From positions 45,227,001 to 45,291,000 of the forward strand of contig CP142458.1 of assembly GCA_038049695.1 (NCBI GenBank): 64,000 bases of DNA, read 5' to 3'. Positions 22,439 to 34,607 of the stretch are shown here, in pieces. This DNA comes from Cinnamomum chago (Eukaryota > Streptophyta > Magnoliopsida > Laurales > Lauraceae). Made by a program: the position numbers and the translations under genes. The notes under the pieces were generated by a model that was not told where the DNA came from, searched no databases, and saw nothing but the letters and a program-made list of their open reading frames with translations. Every line of letters begins with the position of its first letter. The first letter of the stretch is position 1.

Positions 22439-24079
22439 CTCCCCCTCAAATTGATGTGGGAAGACACAAAATATCAATTTGCAAGGAAGATCATCATGCC
22501 GTGGTTTAGGAAGAGCTTTTGTGAATATATTTGCCAACTGATCATGGGTAGAAACACGAGGCAAAGTGATCTTCTCAGTAACAACATGCTGACGAATGAA
22601 ATGACAATCAATTTGAACCGCATGAGAAATATCTGGTCTGGTCATAGTCAAGTAGAGCAGACTACCCACAATTTGGTGAAAAATGGAAGGATCATCCAGG
22701 GGAGAGCCATCATCTGTATTGATTTTGCTGTTCAATTCCATAGGAGTAGCAAAGATGTTGGCCTCATCAAGTCTGGCTGAAGTAACCAATTCTGTTGTAT
22801 ATTTACGTTGATGAACCCGAATGCTCGATTTGTTACGAATAAACTCAAGCATGAGGAAGTAAGTGAGAGAGGACCAAGATCTTTCATACGAAAATGGCGA
22901 GTAAGATGATGTTTGAGGAAAGTAATGCCAGCAACATCATTGCCACTGATAATCATATAATCCACATAAACCAAAAGAAATGTGTATCCCTGCGGAGTCC
23001 ATCTGAGGAAGAGGGAACTATCAGAATGACTCTGGCGAAATCCAGCTTGAAGGATTGCAGCCCGAAATTTATCAAACCAAGCTCGAGGAGCTTGTTTAAG
23101 GCCATAAAGAGCTTTCCTCAGTTTACAAACATGATGTGGAGGACAAGCATACCCCGGAGGGGGCTTTAAATAAACCGTCTCACGTAAGTCGCCATGAAGA
23201 AAGGCATTTTTGACATCCATTTGCCATAGGGGCCAGTTGCGAGCTGCAGCTACACAAAGGAGAGTGCGAACAGTGGTCATTTTAGCCACTGGTGCGAAGG
23301 TCTCCTCATAGTCAATCCCATACTCCTGCTTATAACCCTGTGCAACTAATCTGGCTTTGTATCGGTCAAGACTCCCATTAGAGCGAACTTTTATGGAATA
23401 AATCCATTTACTGCCAATAACAGATGCATCAGCCGGGGCCGGTACCAATTCCCATGTGTTGTTTGCTTCAAGAGCAAGCAACTCCTCAGTCATAGCATCC
23501 TGTCGGTAAGCAATCTTTGAAGCCTGTGAATATGAGGTGGGTATAGGAGCACTATCCAAAGAAGTGAAAAGAGCAGGAAAGCCATATCTGTCAGGAGCAA
23601 TAGAAGGACGATTAAATCGTCGCAGGGGTATGACACTATCAGTAGACGAAGTATTAATACCCGAGGGTGCAGTAGGCAGCATTGGGATAATATCAGGAGA
23701 AGGAGGCCCCACAGGAGGAATCGTGTTACGCCGGACATAGACATTGGTAATAGGTGGTGGAGAAGTATTCACAGGGAATGGTGGCAGATAAGACATAGCA
23801 TCAGGATGATTATCCAAACGTAAAGGAAAAAAAGGAATGTGTTCCAAGAAGATCACATTACGAGATATTCGCATGCGTTTTTCGGATTGATCATAACACA
23901 GAAATCCTTTGTGTTCAGTACTGTAACCTAGGAAGATACATTTGGTAGCCTGTGGTGACAACTTAGTGCGCTCTGTAGGTGGAAGATGGACAAAGCATAA
24001 GCAACCAAAAACACGTAAGTGAGAATATGAAGGGGTATGACCAAAGAGAGCTTCATAAGTGAGAATTTGAATCTGTTCG
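22137..24079 (-). pseudogene. Copia element A: truncated pol with 3' LTR
   Basis: Reads leftward: end of integrase (SPQATKCIFLGYSTEHKGFL), reverse transcriptase (WIYSIKVRSNGSLDRYKARL; QMDVKNAFLHGDL), a short RNase H piece, polypurine tract, and LTR at 22137-22438. The RT active box is YVDY instead of YVDD. After DLGPL the frame shifts, and most of RNase H is deleted (HAVQ joins directly to IDCHFIRQH). At 24079 it stops inside integrase and meets a same-family element in opposite orientation (24080 onward). No 5' LTR or gag is present. Confidence 0.85.
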
Positions 24080-24892
24080 GTCTGCTCTCATGAATAGAGA
24101 AGTATTTGCGAACCTGGATACATGCTTCCAAGAAGTCCTTTGAGAAGAACTTCGACTATACTCACAGTGTGCCATTCTTGAGAAACTAAAGGCCTTCCTA
24201 GCTCCTCTTCCGGCTGATTCTGATCCTCTGGCAGCCCCAAATCAGAAGCTTGCTCAATGCTATGAATGTAAAGGCTTTGGTCATATTGCTAAGAACTGTC
24301 GTAAGAAATTGGTTTGCAGATATTGCAAACGCTCTGGTCATCTTATTGATGACTATCACAGCTTACAATGAAAGAATGGGCCCCAGCAGAAGCAGAATTC
24401 TTCCAACTTGCCCAGACAAAGTGTTCCAGCTGCGTTTCAAGCTCAAGGACCTTCACCTGATACGGGAAGCACCTCTTCCGGGGCCGTATCCATGACTCCT
24501 GCTCAGATTCAAGAACTGATTTAAGACACGGTGACCTCAGCATATGCATCTATGGGCTTCACTGGTGGTCGGTATCAAACTCATTATCCTATAGCATTTC
24601 CTGCTTTTCATTCTACAGTCTCTCTTTCTTCCTCTATCACCCCATCCACGTGGTTTCTAGATTCAGGAGCATCGAACCACATGACATCTGTAGAAAGTAG
24701 CTTTATAGACCGTCACCCTTATCTTGGAAAAGACAAAATAACCACTGCTAATGGAGACCACTTAAATCATTTATGGGGTTGGTACCATTATTTTATCTAG
24801 TGTCTCTGGCCAGTCTATCATCCTTCCCAATGTCTACTTTGTTCCAAAATTGTCAGCCAATTTACTTTCTGTAGAACAACTTATTGATGATG
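24080..24892 (+). pseudogene. Copia element C, part 1: gag and protease
   Basis: The + strand begins inside gag (EFESVRSALMNREVFANLDT). It continues with two CCHC zinc knuckles (CYECKGFGHIAKNCRKK and CRYCKRSGHLIDDY) and the protease motif STWFLDSGASNHM near 24650-24680. Stops interrupt the frame (for example after QELI near 24522). It is cut at 24897 by copia element B and resumes at 30390. The N-terminal part of gag and the 5' LTR are missing because of the head-to-head junction with element A. Confidence 0.85.
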
Positions 24893-24897
24893 GATAC

Positions 24898-25189
24898 TGA
24901 CATTCAGAAGCATAGCCAGAATGAAAGAGAGAGAGTTATGTGAAAATCTCACATTCGATGATTGTCATCGATGGATTCCTGTTCTTTAAATAGACTTTAC
25001 AATGCCTAAGATTAGGCTACAAATCAAGGAATTAAAAGGCTAATTAGATCTAATTAGATCTCTAAGAATGGAAAGACAATATCTATCGTGCTGTACACAT
25101 TATGACTAGGTCTCCTATTTACACTTGGGCTGGGCCTGATAACATACAAGTGGGTTGGGCCCAATATCATACAAGTTTACACTTTAACA
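24898..25189 (-). repeat. 3' LTR of copia B (292 bp)
   Basis: On the + strand it runs from tgacattcagaagcatagcc to tttacactttaaca. It has a single copy of the segment that is duplicated in the other LTR. Confidence 0.93.
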
Positions 25190-28100
25190 CCCCCCTCAAA
25201 TTGATGCGGTGAATCAACCAGCAACAATTTGCGAACCAGGAATTCATGCCGCGGTCGTGGAAGGCCCTTGGTGAAGATATCAGCAAGCTGAAACTCAGTG
25301 GAAATATGGGGAAGAGTAATGATTTTGCGATCATACTCGTCCCGAATGAAGTGACAGTCCACTTCAATATGCTTGGTTTGCTCATGAAATACAGGATTTT
25401 CAGTGATTCGAATGGCACTTGTGTTGTCAGCATGAAGAGGAGTCGGTTGAGTCTGGGAGAATCCAAGCTCGGAAAGCAATCCACGTAGCCATAGGATCTC
25501 AGAACAAGCGGAAGACATGGCTCGGTATTCGGATTCCGTGGAAGATTTGGAGACTCTATCTTGCTTTTTACATTTCCAGGAAACCAAGGCGTCTCCCAAG
25601 TAAACACACCATCCTGTAGTAGAGCGACGTGTGTCCGGACAGCCAGCCCAATCCGCATCAGAATAAGCAGTGAGTGTAAGCAGTGTGCCAACTGGAAAGA
25701 ATAAGCCGCGGGTAGAGGTACCAAGGATATATCGAATAATCCGTTTGACTGCCGCCAAATGATGATGCCGTGGGGCCGTCATAAACTGACTGACCAGATT
25801 AACAGCATAAGAGAGATCTGGTTGAGTAATGGTTAGATAGACAAGGCTACCAACCAAACGACGATAGAATGTAGGATCAGGAAGGAGATCGCCGTCTTGT
25901 TGATGAAGCTTGGCATTTACTTCCAACGGTGTGTCGACTGGGCTAGAATCACCAAGATCGGCTAGATCTACTAGGTCAGTAGCATATTTGTGCTGATGAA
26001 GAAACAAGCCTTTCTTTGATTGATGAACTTCCAAACCCAAGAAATAACCCAAATCCTTCATATGAAACTTATCTTGCAGAGAGGCCTGTATCTGTCGAAT
26101 CATATCACTGTGAGGGCCCGTAATAATGATATCATCGACATACACAAGGAGAATTGTGGATCCTCTGGATGAATGAAGTGTGAACATCGAAGTATCATAC
26201 GGGCTCTGTATAAAAGAAAGCTGAAGGAGAGTGGTTCGGAACTTATCGAACCAAGCTCTGGGTGCCTGTTTAAGGCTATATAATGAGCGTCGTAATCGAG
26301 CAACATCGGTCTTGGAAGAAGAAGGAATTCCATTAGGGAGACGCATGTAGACTTCCTCTTTAAGATCCCCATGAAGAAAAGCATTCTTCACATCCATCTG
26401 ATACAGGGGCCATGACTGAGAGGCGGCTATTGCAAGAACTGTACGTACAGTTGTCATTTTGGCCACTGGAGCAAAAGTCTCCTCGTAGTCGATACCATAC
26501 TCCTGCCTGTTTCCAAGTGCAACTAGACGAGCCTTGTAGCGATCCAAGGATCCATCAGACTTTAATTTCACCGAGTATACCCACTTGCATCCAATGGGTT
26601 TGACAGAGGAAGGACAAGTAACAATGTCCCATGTATGATTTGTTTGAAGAGCAGTAAGTTCTTCCTGCATAGCCTGTTTCCAACAATCATGCTGCACTGC
26701 CTGAGAGTACGAGTTAGGAATAGAAATAGAAGACAAAGTGGTTAATAATGAAGCATGAGTAAAGCCATATCGGTCAGGTGGCTTTATGTGGCGAATGGAT
26801 CGGCGAAGAGCAAGAGGCTCCGAAGGTGGATTTGGTACATGATCAGAAGCAGGAGGCTCCGGAGGTGGATCAGGTGCAGGAGCAGGAGCAGTCAGGGTAG
26901 GCGTAGCGAGAGACCCAGAGGCAGGAGCACCTGTAACATTCCGTCGTTGATACACAAAATCCGGCTTAAAACGAGTAACAGATGGAGGCGTTGAATCTGA
27001 AAATGATGGTAAAAAAGAGAACGAGACAGAGTCATTCGAATCACCATGCCTTGGAAAGAAATATTGATTTTCAAAAAACACAACATTGCGAGACACTCGA
27101 ATTCTTTTGGCTTTAGAATCATAACATAGATAGCCTTTTTGATTAAGAGCATAACCAAGAAAGGCACAGATGGAGGATTGAGTTGTTAACTTAGTGCGCT
27201 CAGTGGGAGGAAGAAGAGCAAAACAAACACACCCAAAAGGACGAAGATGATCATAGAGTGGATTCTTTTGAAAAAGTCTAAAAAACGGTGTCTGGTTGTC
27301 TAATCTAGATGAAGGTAGGCGATTGATGACATGCATAGCGGTTGAGAGGGCTTCGGGCCAAAACCTAGTTGGAACAGAAGATGCTAACAAAAGTGAACGA
27401 GCAATATCCAAAAGATGTCGGTTTTTTCGTTCAGACACCATTTTGTTGGGGGGTTTAAGGACAAGATCGCTTGGAGATAATGCCTTTGGATTGCAAAAAT
27501 GTTTGAAAATCCGTAGAAACATACTCCCCCCCTGAATCAGACCGAAGAATTTTAATGGTAGTGGAAAATTGATTCTCAACATAAGACAAGAAAACTTTAA
27601 AAACCGAGAAAACATCAGACTTAGCATGCAAAAAATAAATCCACGTAAAACGACTATAATCATCAATGAATGTAACAAAGTATTTATAATGAGAATGAGA
27701 AAGAACGGGTGCAATACCCCACACATCACTATGAACAATATCAAAACATTTCATTGCTAAAGAATCATGAATAGGAAATGGAAGGGTTTTCCCTTTCCCC
27801 ATCTTGCAACTATCACAATTAAATGAAACATCCTTAAAAGAAACTTTATTGTCATTAATTAAACCAGAATTTAATAAAAACATCAAAGTTTTGGAATTAG
27901 GATGTCCTAAACGATTATGCCACAACTGGCATTTATTATGACTTAAATGGGAAAACAAAGCAGACTCCGAAGGGAGCTTTTCTTTTGACGAAATCTGGAG
28001 GGGAAACAGCCGTCCCTGCTTAGGGCCCTTCGCTAGCACCTTCCCCGATACTTGATCCTGCACAACACAACCAGAGCGAGAAAACAAGATGGAGCAATTA

Positions 28101-29305
28101 CTATCAACAAGTTGACCAACTGATAACAAATTTGTGGTTAAGCGAGGGGAAAGAAAAACATTATGCAAGGGTAAGGAGTGAGGAACCTGTCCAACAGCAG
28201 AAATGGGGATACTGCCACCATCAGCAGTATTGATGCAGAGGTCTCCATCATACTTCCTAATATGAGTCATATTGGTAGGAGAGTGTGTCATGTGATTGGA
28301 GGCCCCTGAATCAATATACCAGGTGGATACTGAAGATTTTGGATTACCTGATAGGCCAAGTGCAGAGAAAGCATTTATGATCATTTGCTGGACCATTTCA
28401 GGAGTGAGGGTAGAAGAAGAAGTGGCAGCAGGTGGTGCAGGCATGACTGGTGAAGAAGCATTAGGAAGATGAGCAGAGTAGGCTTTCTGTTGCTGTGCTC
28501 GATTCTGAGGTCGCGTCCGGCATTCTGGAAGAACATGACCTTTGGTTTTGCAGTAGGAACAAAACTTCTGGTCGCACTGAGTGGAAACATGTCCGAGTTT
28601 GTGGCAGGAAAAGCATTTGACCTTGCTCATGTCCCGGCCTTGAGGCTTACCCCTGGCAACATAAGCAACATCTATAGGAACAGCCTGAGGAGCATTCTGT
28701 GTAAGAGCCGTCTGAGTCACCAAGCGCTGTTCCTCTCTAAGGAGTTCGCCCAGACATGATTCGAGTGAGGGGGATGGCACCCTGCTCATTAAGTTGGACC
28801 GGACAGTTTCAAATTGTGGCCTTAACTTCATCAGAAACTGATCCCGCTGACTCGTCTGATGGATCGCTTGGATAGAGGCTAAGGAGGTAGCAGGAAGGTC
28901 AGCATAAATTATCTCAGCGTAATCAGTCCACAGACTTGTAAACTGAGAGTAGTAATCCTGTATTGACAAGGTCCCTTGAACAAACTGCGAGATTTCATGT
29001 TCCAAATGAAACCCGCGAGCAATATTTTCCTGAAAATATATCTTTTTTAAATAGAGCCACATTTCTTTGGCAGTCTTGTATGGGCGAAGGTTCAGGATAA
29101 ACTGTGTATCGACGGACCCCAATATCCAGGTCATGATCTGCCAATCTTTAACCTCCCATTGAGCTAAGAGCTTGTCATCAGTAGGTATGGGATCTGAATC
29201 ATCAATATGACCCCAGAGTTCTTTAAGGTAAATTTGAAATTGAAAAGCCCAAGTGGTATAGTTTTTACCATTAAACTTGGTTAACTTAATATCTCCTTTC
29301 TCCAT
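25177..29305 (-). pseudogene. gag-pol polyprotein of copia B, broken in integrase
   Basis: The likely start is ATG 29305 (MEKGDIKLTKFNGKNYTTWA). In order: gag; two zinc knuckles (CFSCHKLGHVSTQC, CSYCKTKGHVLPEC) about residue 230-265; protease (WYIDSGASNHM) about 330; integrase (CQLWHNRLGHP, HSDVWGIAP, FIDDYSRFTWIYF); reverse transcriptase (KWVYSVKLKSDGSLDRYKAR, VYVDDIIITG); RNase H (AYSDADWAGCPDTRRSTTGW, LHADNTSAI). Two lesions sit close together after integrase RSDSGGEY: a stop at 27455-27457 and a one-base frame change about 20 bases further on. Otherwise the frame is open on both sides. It ends EGGVKV at 25177. Confidence 0.93.
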
Positions 29306-29971
29306 AACTATTAATGCAGATATATTCAGCAATCCTACTACCAGCAGAAGAAAAAACCACTTGAAGATACCCAAACAGCCACCAGAGAGTAAAAAAACCA
29401 AAGTAGTGTAGCACCAAACAATCACAGAAGAGCAAAATAACTGAGATGTTTGTACTAAAAAAAACAGTGGTAGTGGATAAGAGAACACAGAGAAAGATGT
29501 AGCAAAAATGGCTTCACCACAACAAAAAGAGAAGCCTGACGACCTTGAGATCCAGAGCAGGAGAGATGCGTGGGCCCCCCAACGTGATTCAATCACAGAT
29601 CAGAGGACAAAATCCTGGAGGAGATAAAAAATGTGTCCTCTAGTCCAAGTTTGATTGGATTTGGAGAAATATCCACAAAGTTGGACGGCTGAGATGAAAA
29701 CTTTGGGAGGAAAAAACGTCAAAATTGCCAGAGGAAGAAATGAGTAAATAGCACCTGATCCGATGAAGAAAAAATCCAGAAAAATCTTCAAAAATCCTTT
29801 GAAGAATAGTCGATCATCATCATGTAGATTGCTGGCTACAAATGATTTAATCAGAGGTGGACCACCTTAATCAGAGATATCCCACGCAGAGAGAAGAGCA
29901 GAACCGAAGCTTTAGAAATCTCTTAGAATGAAGAAGGAAGAAAATCTCTTAGAACTTGAGCTCTGATACCA

Positions 29972-30389
29972 TGACATTCAGAAGCATAGCCAGAATGAAA
30001 GAGAGAGAGTTATGTGAAAATCTCACATTCGATGATTGTCATCGATGGATTCCTGTTCTTTAAATAGACTTTACAATGCCTAAGATTAGGCTACAAATCA
30101 AGGAATTAAAAGGCTAATTAGATCTAATTAGATCTCTAAGAATAGAAAGACAATATCTATCGTGCTGTACACATTATGACTAGGTCTCCTATTTACACTT
30201 GGGCTGGGCCTGATAACATACAAGTGGGTTGGGCCCAATATCATACAAGCTAATTAGATCTCTAAGAATGGAAAGACAATATCTATCGTGCTGTACACAT
30301 TATGACTAGGTCTCCTATTTACACTTGGGCTGGGCCTGATAACATACAAGTGGGTTGGGCCCAATATCATACAAGTTTACACTTTAACA
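29972..30389 (-). repeat. 5' LTR of copia B (418 bp) with internal 126-bp tandem duplication
   Basis: Same ends as the left LTR. The block 30124-30249 is repeated at 30250-30375, both starting ctaattagatctctaagaat. The two blocks differ at one visible base (aatagaaag against aatggaaag), and the second agrees with the left LTR. The duplication therefore arose after or during insertion. Confidence 0.9.
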
Positions 30390-31362
30390 GATACAGTGTT
30401 AACTTTTCTTCTACTAGCTGTGTCATTTAGGGGCGATAAACTGGGAAGGTGATCGCGACGGGGAGAAAACATGGTCGACTGTTTCTGCTGGACATTGGGC
30501 ATCATTCTCTCTTTTCTTCTTCTTCCACTAATTTCAATAAATTATGGACTGTGTGGCATCGTCGTCTTGGTCATGTGAACAATGCTTATTTACTTTCTTT
30601 GTTTAAAATTAGTTATTTAGAATCTTCTATTGATAATAAAATGATGTCCTCTTTACTTCAATCAAAGTGTGAAACGTGTTGCTTGAGTAAGAGTCATATT
30701 TTGCCTTTTCCTATTCATCATTCTCGTGCGTTATCATCTTTTGACATTATTCACACTGATGTTTGGGGAATTGCACCTACATTGAGTAGGACAGGGTTTA
30801 AGTATTATGTGACCTTTAGTGATGATCATTCTCGTTTTACTTGGATTTATTTCATGTGCTTCAAATCTGAAGTATTTTCTGTTTTCCAAAAGTTTTACAA
30901 TATGGTTCAAACACAATTTAAGAAAGCAATAAAAATTCTTAGGTCTGACTCCGATGGAGAATACATGTCCCATGATTTTTCTCCCTTCCTTTCTGATAAA
31001 GGCATTCTTCATCAAAAATCCTGCTCGCATACTCCTCAGCAAAATGGTGTTGCGGAGAGGAAAAACATGCATATTCTTGAAACTATTCGTACTCTCCTAA
31101 TTGCATCATTAGTTCCTCCCAAAATTTTGGTGTGATGCCGCACAGACTGCTGTGTATCTTCTCAATCGTCATCCTAGCTTCGTTATAGGAAAGACTACTC
31201 CTTATGAAGCTCTCTTTGGTCATGCCCCTTCATACTCTCACTTACGTGTTTTTGGTTGCTTGTGCTTTGTTCATCTTCCACCTACTGAGCACACTAAGTT
31301 ATCACCACAGGCTGTCAAATGTATCTTTCTGGGTGATTAGTCAGAAAAATGCATGCGAATAT
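30390..31362 (+). pseudogene. Copia element C, part 2: integrase
   Basis: Continues from part 1 across the B insertion (DDGY...SVNFSSTSC). It contains the integrase zinc region (WHRRLGHVNNAYL ... CETCCLSKSH), the catalytic core (HTDVWGIAP, TFSDDHSRFTWIYF, LRSDSDGEYM), HTPQQNGVAERKN, then YEALFGHAPSYSHLRVFGCL. The frame is shifted near 31125 and ends at a stop near 31338. A short SEKCMRI follows before a 1.8 kb LTR fragment replaces the end of integrase and the linker. Confidence 0.85.
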
Positions 31363-33159
31363 TGTTGGAAGTAGGCGGGCCTTGTAGATAGGTTTCAAAA
31401 ACTTTTGACCCACTTGATGCAGGGATCAACTATCCATAAGGCTACAAACCCAATCTGGGATCCAAAACCTCAATATTATCAACCATGCTCAGTAAGAAAC
31501 TATCTCTAAGATAGAAAAAGGCAACACCATGCATCCACAATAAATCTACAACATTCAAGGAGTAGATCTTACCTTGAGAGCTTGGTTGTGCTCTAATAAG
31601 AAGTAGATGGAAGTGAAACGGAACTGGAGGTCAGTCACCCTTCAGTTTGCTGTCAGTTAGCCTACAGCTAACCGTTGACCCTCCTAATGAAAAGCAGGCT
31701 TCTGGATTTGTAACCGACGGGGGTTTTGTTACCTGTCGGTCACTTGTCGGCTAGCCAACAGCTGACTGCCAGCTGACCACCCTATACGGGTAGTTCAGTT
31801 CAGGTTCAGATTTTTCACATTCTTTTTCACATTTCCCTTCCTTTCATTCTTAAACAAGCCTTTACATTTCCGGAACCTACAAGACTTCCAAGAGAGCCAA
31901 TTTCCAACATTTCCTTAACACAACTTCTACATTCATCACCACATTTCTATATTTCATTAAAACAAGATCAAGTTTCAAGACAAGTATTGAAATTCAAATC
32001 CAAAACAATGGCAAAGCATTTGATGAGTAATCAAATGACATGCATGTGAACAAAAGGACCAAATACAAGGATTAATTAACAAATAGCATAGTTTGAAAAC
32101 CTACTGAATGTAAACATGCACTTTGCAAGCAAAAATGCATTAGATGTCTTCCATGCAACAAGAACCTAGATTAATCACTTGCCTTGATCCAAAATGCAAA
32201 TCAAAGACCTTCTCAAATATCCCTCTCAAGAGCTGAACCAAAATCTACAAAAACCCCAAGAAAAGAACCTCAAAAACCAACAAATTTTGACAACCAAAAC
32301 CCCATCTCGAAAATGGGTTTGCATGTTAGAAAAACAAGTTCATTAGGAGCTAAAAGGACTCCATTGAAGAGATGGGCTGAAGCTCTTACCTAGAGGTGTC
32401 CAAACAAGAAGCAAAGAAGAAGATGAAGAGATTACCCGGCTGAAAACACCAAACAAATGTGTCCAATGGAGAGCTAAGAAGGAGAGGAAAAAGATGGTAA
32501 GCTTAGATCTCCAATCCAAGTCTAAATGCTAGGGCATGCGAGGAGAGAAAGGTGGAAGAGAAGGAGTGTTTTCTTCCTAGGTTCTGAGTTCTGCAACTGA
32601 AATGGAGTTTCAGTTATGAAACGTGCGTGGGTGAGGGAGATGACTTAAGTTGAGTGGGTTGTGGGCCCCACTAGTCCAAAAACTTCAAATAGCTGAAACA
32701 TGTTCTTGCAGGCCCAGACGAGATCGACGAAGAAGGATAAAATGATCCTTGAAAAATCTAGTTTCCAAAAAGTATAATTTTCACATGGTTCTAAGATTTC
32801 AAAAATCGTGTCCAGATTTGAGTGTGAAAAGTCAATTTTACCCTTTTGGGCAAAAACACGGGTTTCTGGGCTTCGAACAAAGACGGACTGAATATGAAAG
32901 TTGTGGATAATAACAAAATCATTCAAAAGAAATGAAAATCACAATTTAATCAGAAATCCAGAATCACCCTCCCATTCTTACACGTGAACTCAGGCATCCC
33001 TGAGCTTGTCTGACTCAAACCCAAACACTCTCAAAATTCCCAAAGCTATGTCCAAGACTAAGTCCAAACATATTCTAATGCAACGATCACTAAACCCACT
33101 TAAGTCTAAGCACACACTTAATAAACACTAATCGGGCTAATCTGGGTCAAGGTCTGACA
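31363..33159. repeat. Large gypsy LTR fragment inside copia C
   Basis: It starts near tgttggaagtagg and ends ggtcaaggtctgaca. Its right half resembles 2522-3655 in the same orientation (shared 'tctagtttccaaaaagtat' and 'gtgaaaagtcaatttt'). The left end lacks the TGTCACGACCC head, and copia C has lost coding sequence at this point, so this is not a clean insertion. No gene is present. Confidence 0.5.
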
Positions 33160-34607
33160 GTACCGGCCCCTGCCGGTGCATTTGTAATTGGCAGTAAATG
33201 GATCTATTCCATAAAAGTTCACTCTGATGGGAGTCTTGACTGCTACAAAGACATATTGGTTGCACAGGGTTATAAGCAGGATTATGGATTTGACTATGAA
33301 GAGACTTCGCACTAGTGGCTAAAATGACCACTGTTCGCACTTTCTTTGAGTGTAGCCGAAGCCCGCAACTGACCCCTATGACAAATGAATGTAAAAAATG
33401 CTTTTCTTCATGGCGACTTGTGTGAGACTGTTTACTTAAAGCCACCTCCGGGTTATGCTTGTCCTCCACAACATGTTTGTAAATTGAGGAAAGCTCTTTA
33501 TGGACTTAAGCAGGCTCCCCGGGATTGGTTTGATAAATTTCGGGTAGCAATCCTTCAAGCTGGATTTCGCCAGAGTCATTATGATAGTTCCCTCTTTCTC
33601 AGATGGACACCGAAGGGATACACATTTCTTTTGGTTTACGTTGATGATATGATTATTAGTGGCAATGATGTTGCCGGCATTACTTCCCTCAAACATCATC
33701 TTACTCGCCATTTCCGAATGAAGGATCTTGGTCCTCTTACTTACTTCCTAGGGCTTGAGTTTGTTCGTAACAAATCTGGCATTCGGGTTCATCAACGTAA
33801 GTATGCTACATATTTGGTCACTTCGGCTCGACTTGATGATGCTAACACCTTTGCTACGCCTATGGAATTGAACAAAAAAATCAGTACGGAGGATGACTCT
33901 CCTTTGGTTGATCCTTCCATTTTCCAACGAATTGTGTGTAGTCTGCTCTACTTGACTATGACCATGCTGGATATTTCTCATGCGGTTCATACTGTTAGTC
34001 AATTTGTTAGTAATCCAGACAAGCCTCACCTTACTGCTGCTTTGCGTATACTGCACTATGTTAAAGGCACTCTTAATCATGTTCTTTTTTACCCTTCTGG
34101 TGCTTCTCTACACTTAACCACTTATGCTGACGCTGACTGGGCTGGCTGTCCGGATACTCGGAGATCTACCACTGGCTGGTGCATGTTTCTTGGGGAATCC
34201 CTGATTTCTTGGAAGTGCAAGAAGCAAACCACAATTTCGAGATCTTTTGCCGATGCAGAATATCGAGCCATGTTGTCTGCTAGTGCTGAAATCATTTGGC
34301 TACGACGTCTTCTTTATGAATTGGGTGTCCTTGTTGAAACTTCTACACCTCTGTATGGGTGTATGGGGACAATACCAGTGCCACTCGAATAGCAAACAAT
34401 CCGGTGTTTCATGAAAGGACAAAGCACATTGAGATTGATTGTCATTTCATTTGTCAACATATTGTTACTAAGAAGATCACTTTGCCTCATGTTTCTACCC
34501 ATCATCAGTTGGCAGATATATTCACAAAAGCTCTTCCCAAACCCCGACATGATGAACTTTCTAGCAAATTGATGTTTTGTGTCTTCCGACATCAATTTGA
34601 GGGGGAG
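33160..34607 (+). pseudogene. Copia element C, part 3: reverse transcriptase and RNase H
   Basis: Starts VPAPAGAFVIGSKWIYSIK and carries RT (DVKNAFLHGDL-type motif degraded to NVKNAFLHGDL, LYGLKQAPRDWFDKF, YVDDMIISGND) and RNase H (TYADADWAGCPDTRRSTTGW, WKCKKQTTISRSFADAEYRA, CHFICQHIVTKKITLP). Frameshifts lie near 33310 and 34365. It ends at EGECRR and a stop, followed by the polypurine tract ttgagggggag and the LTR. About 180 codons upstream of RT are absent relative to element A. Confidence 0.85.

Larger units (their letters stand above)
24898..30389 (-). mobile_element. Copia element B, nearly intact, nested in element C
   Basis: A 5492-bp insertion with the target-site duplication gatac (24893-24897 and 30390-30394). 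LTRs begin tgacattcagaag and end actttaaca. Next to the right LTR, gagctctgatacca (29958-29971) is the reverse of the initiator-Met primer site. Next to the left LTR, cccccctcaaatt is the reversed polypurine tract. The LTRs look identical apart from a 126-bp tandem duplication in the right one, so the insertion is young. It lies antisense to NAGLU. Confidence 0.95.
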
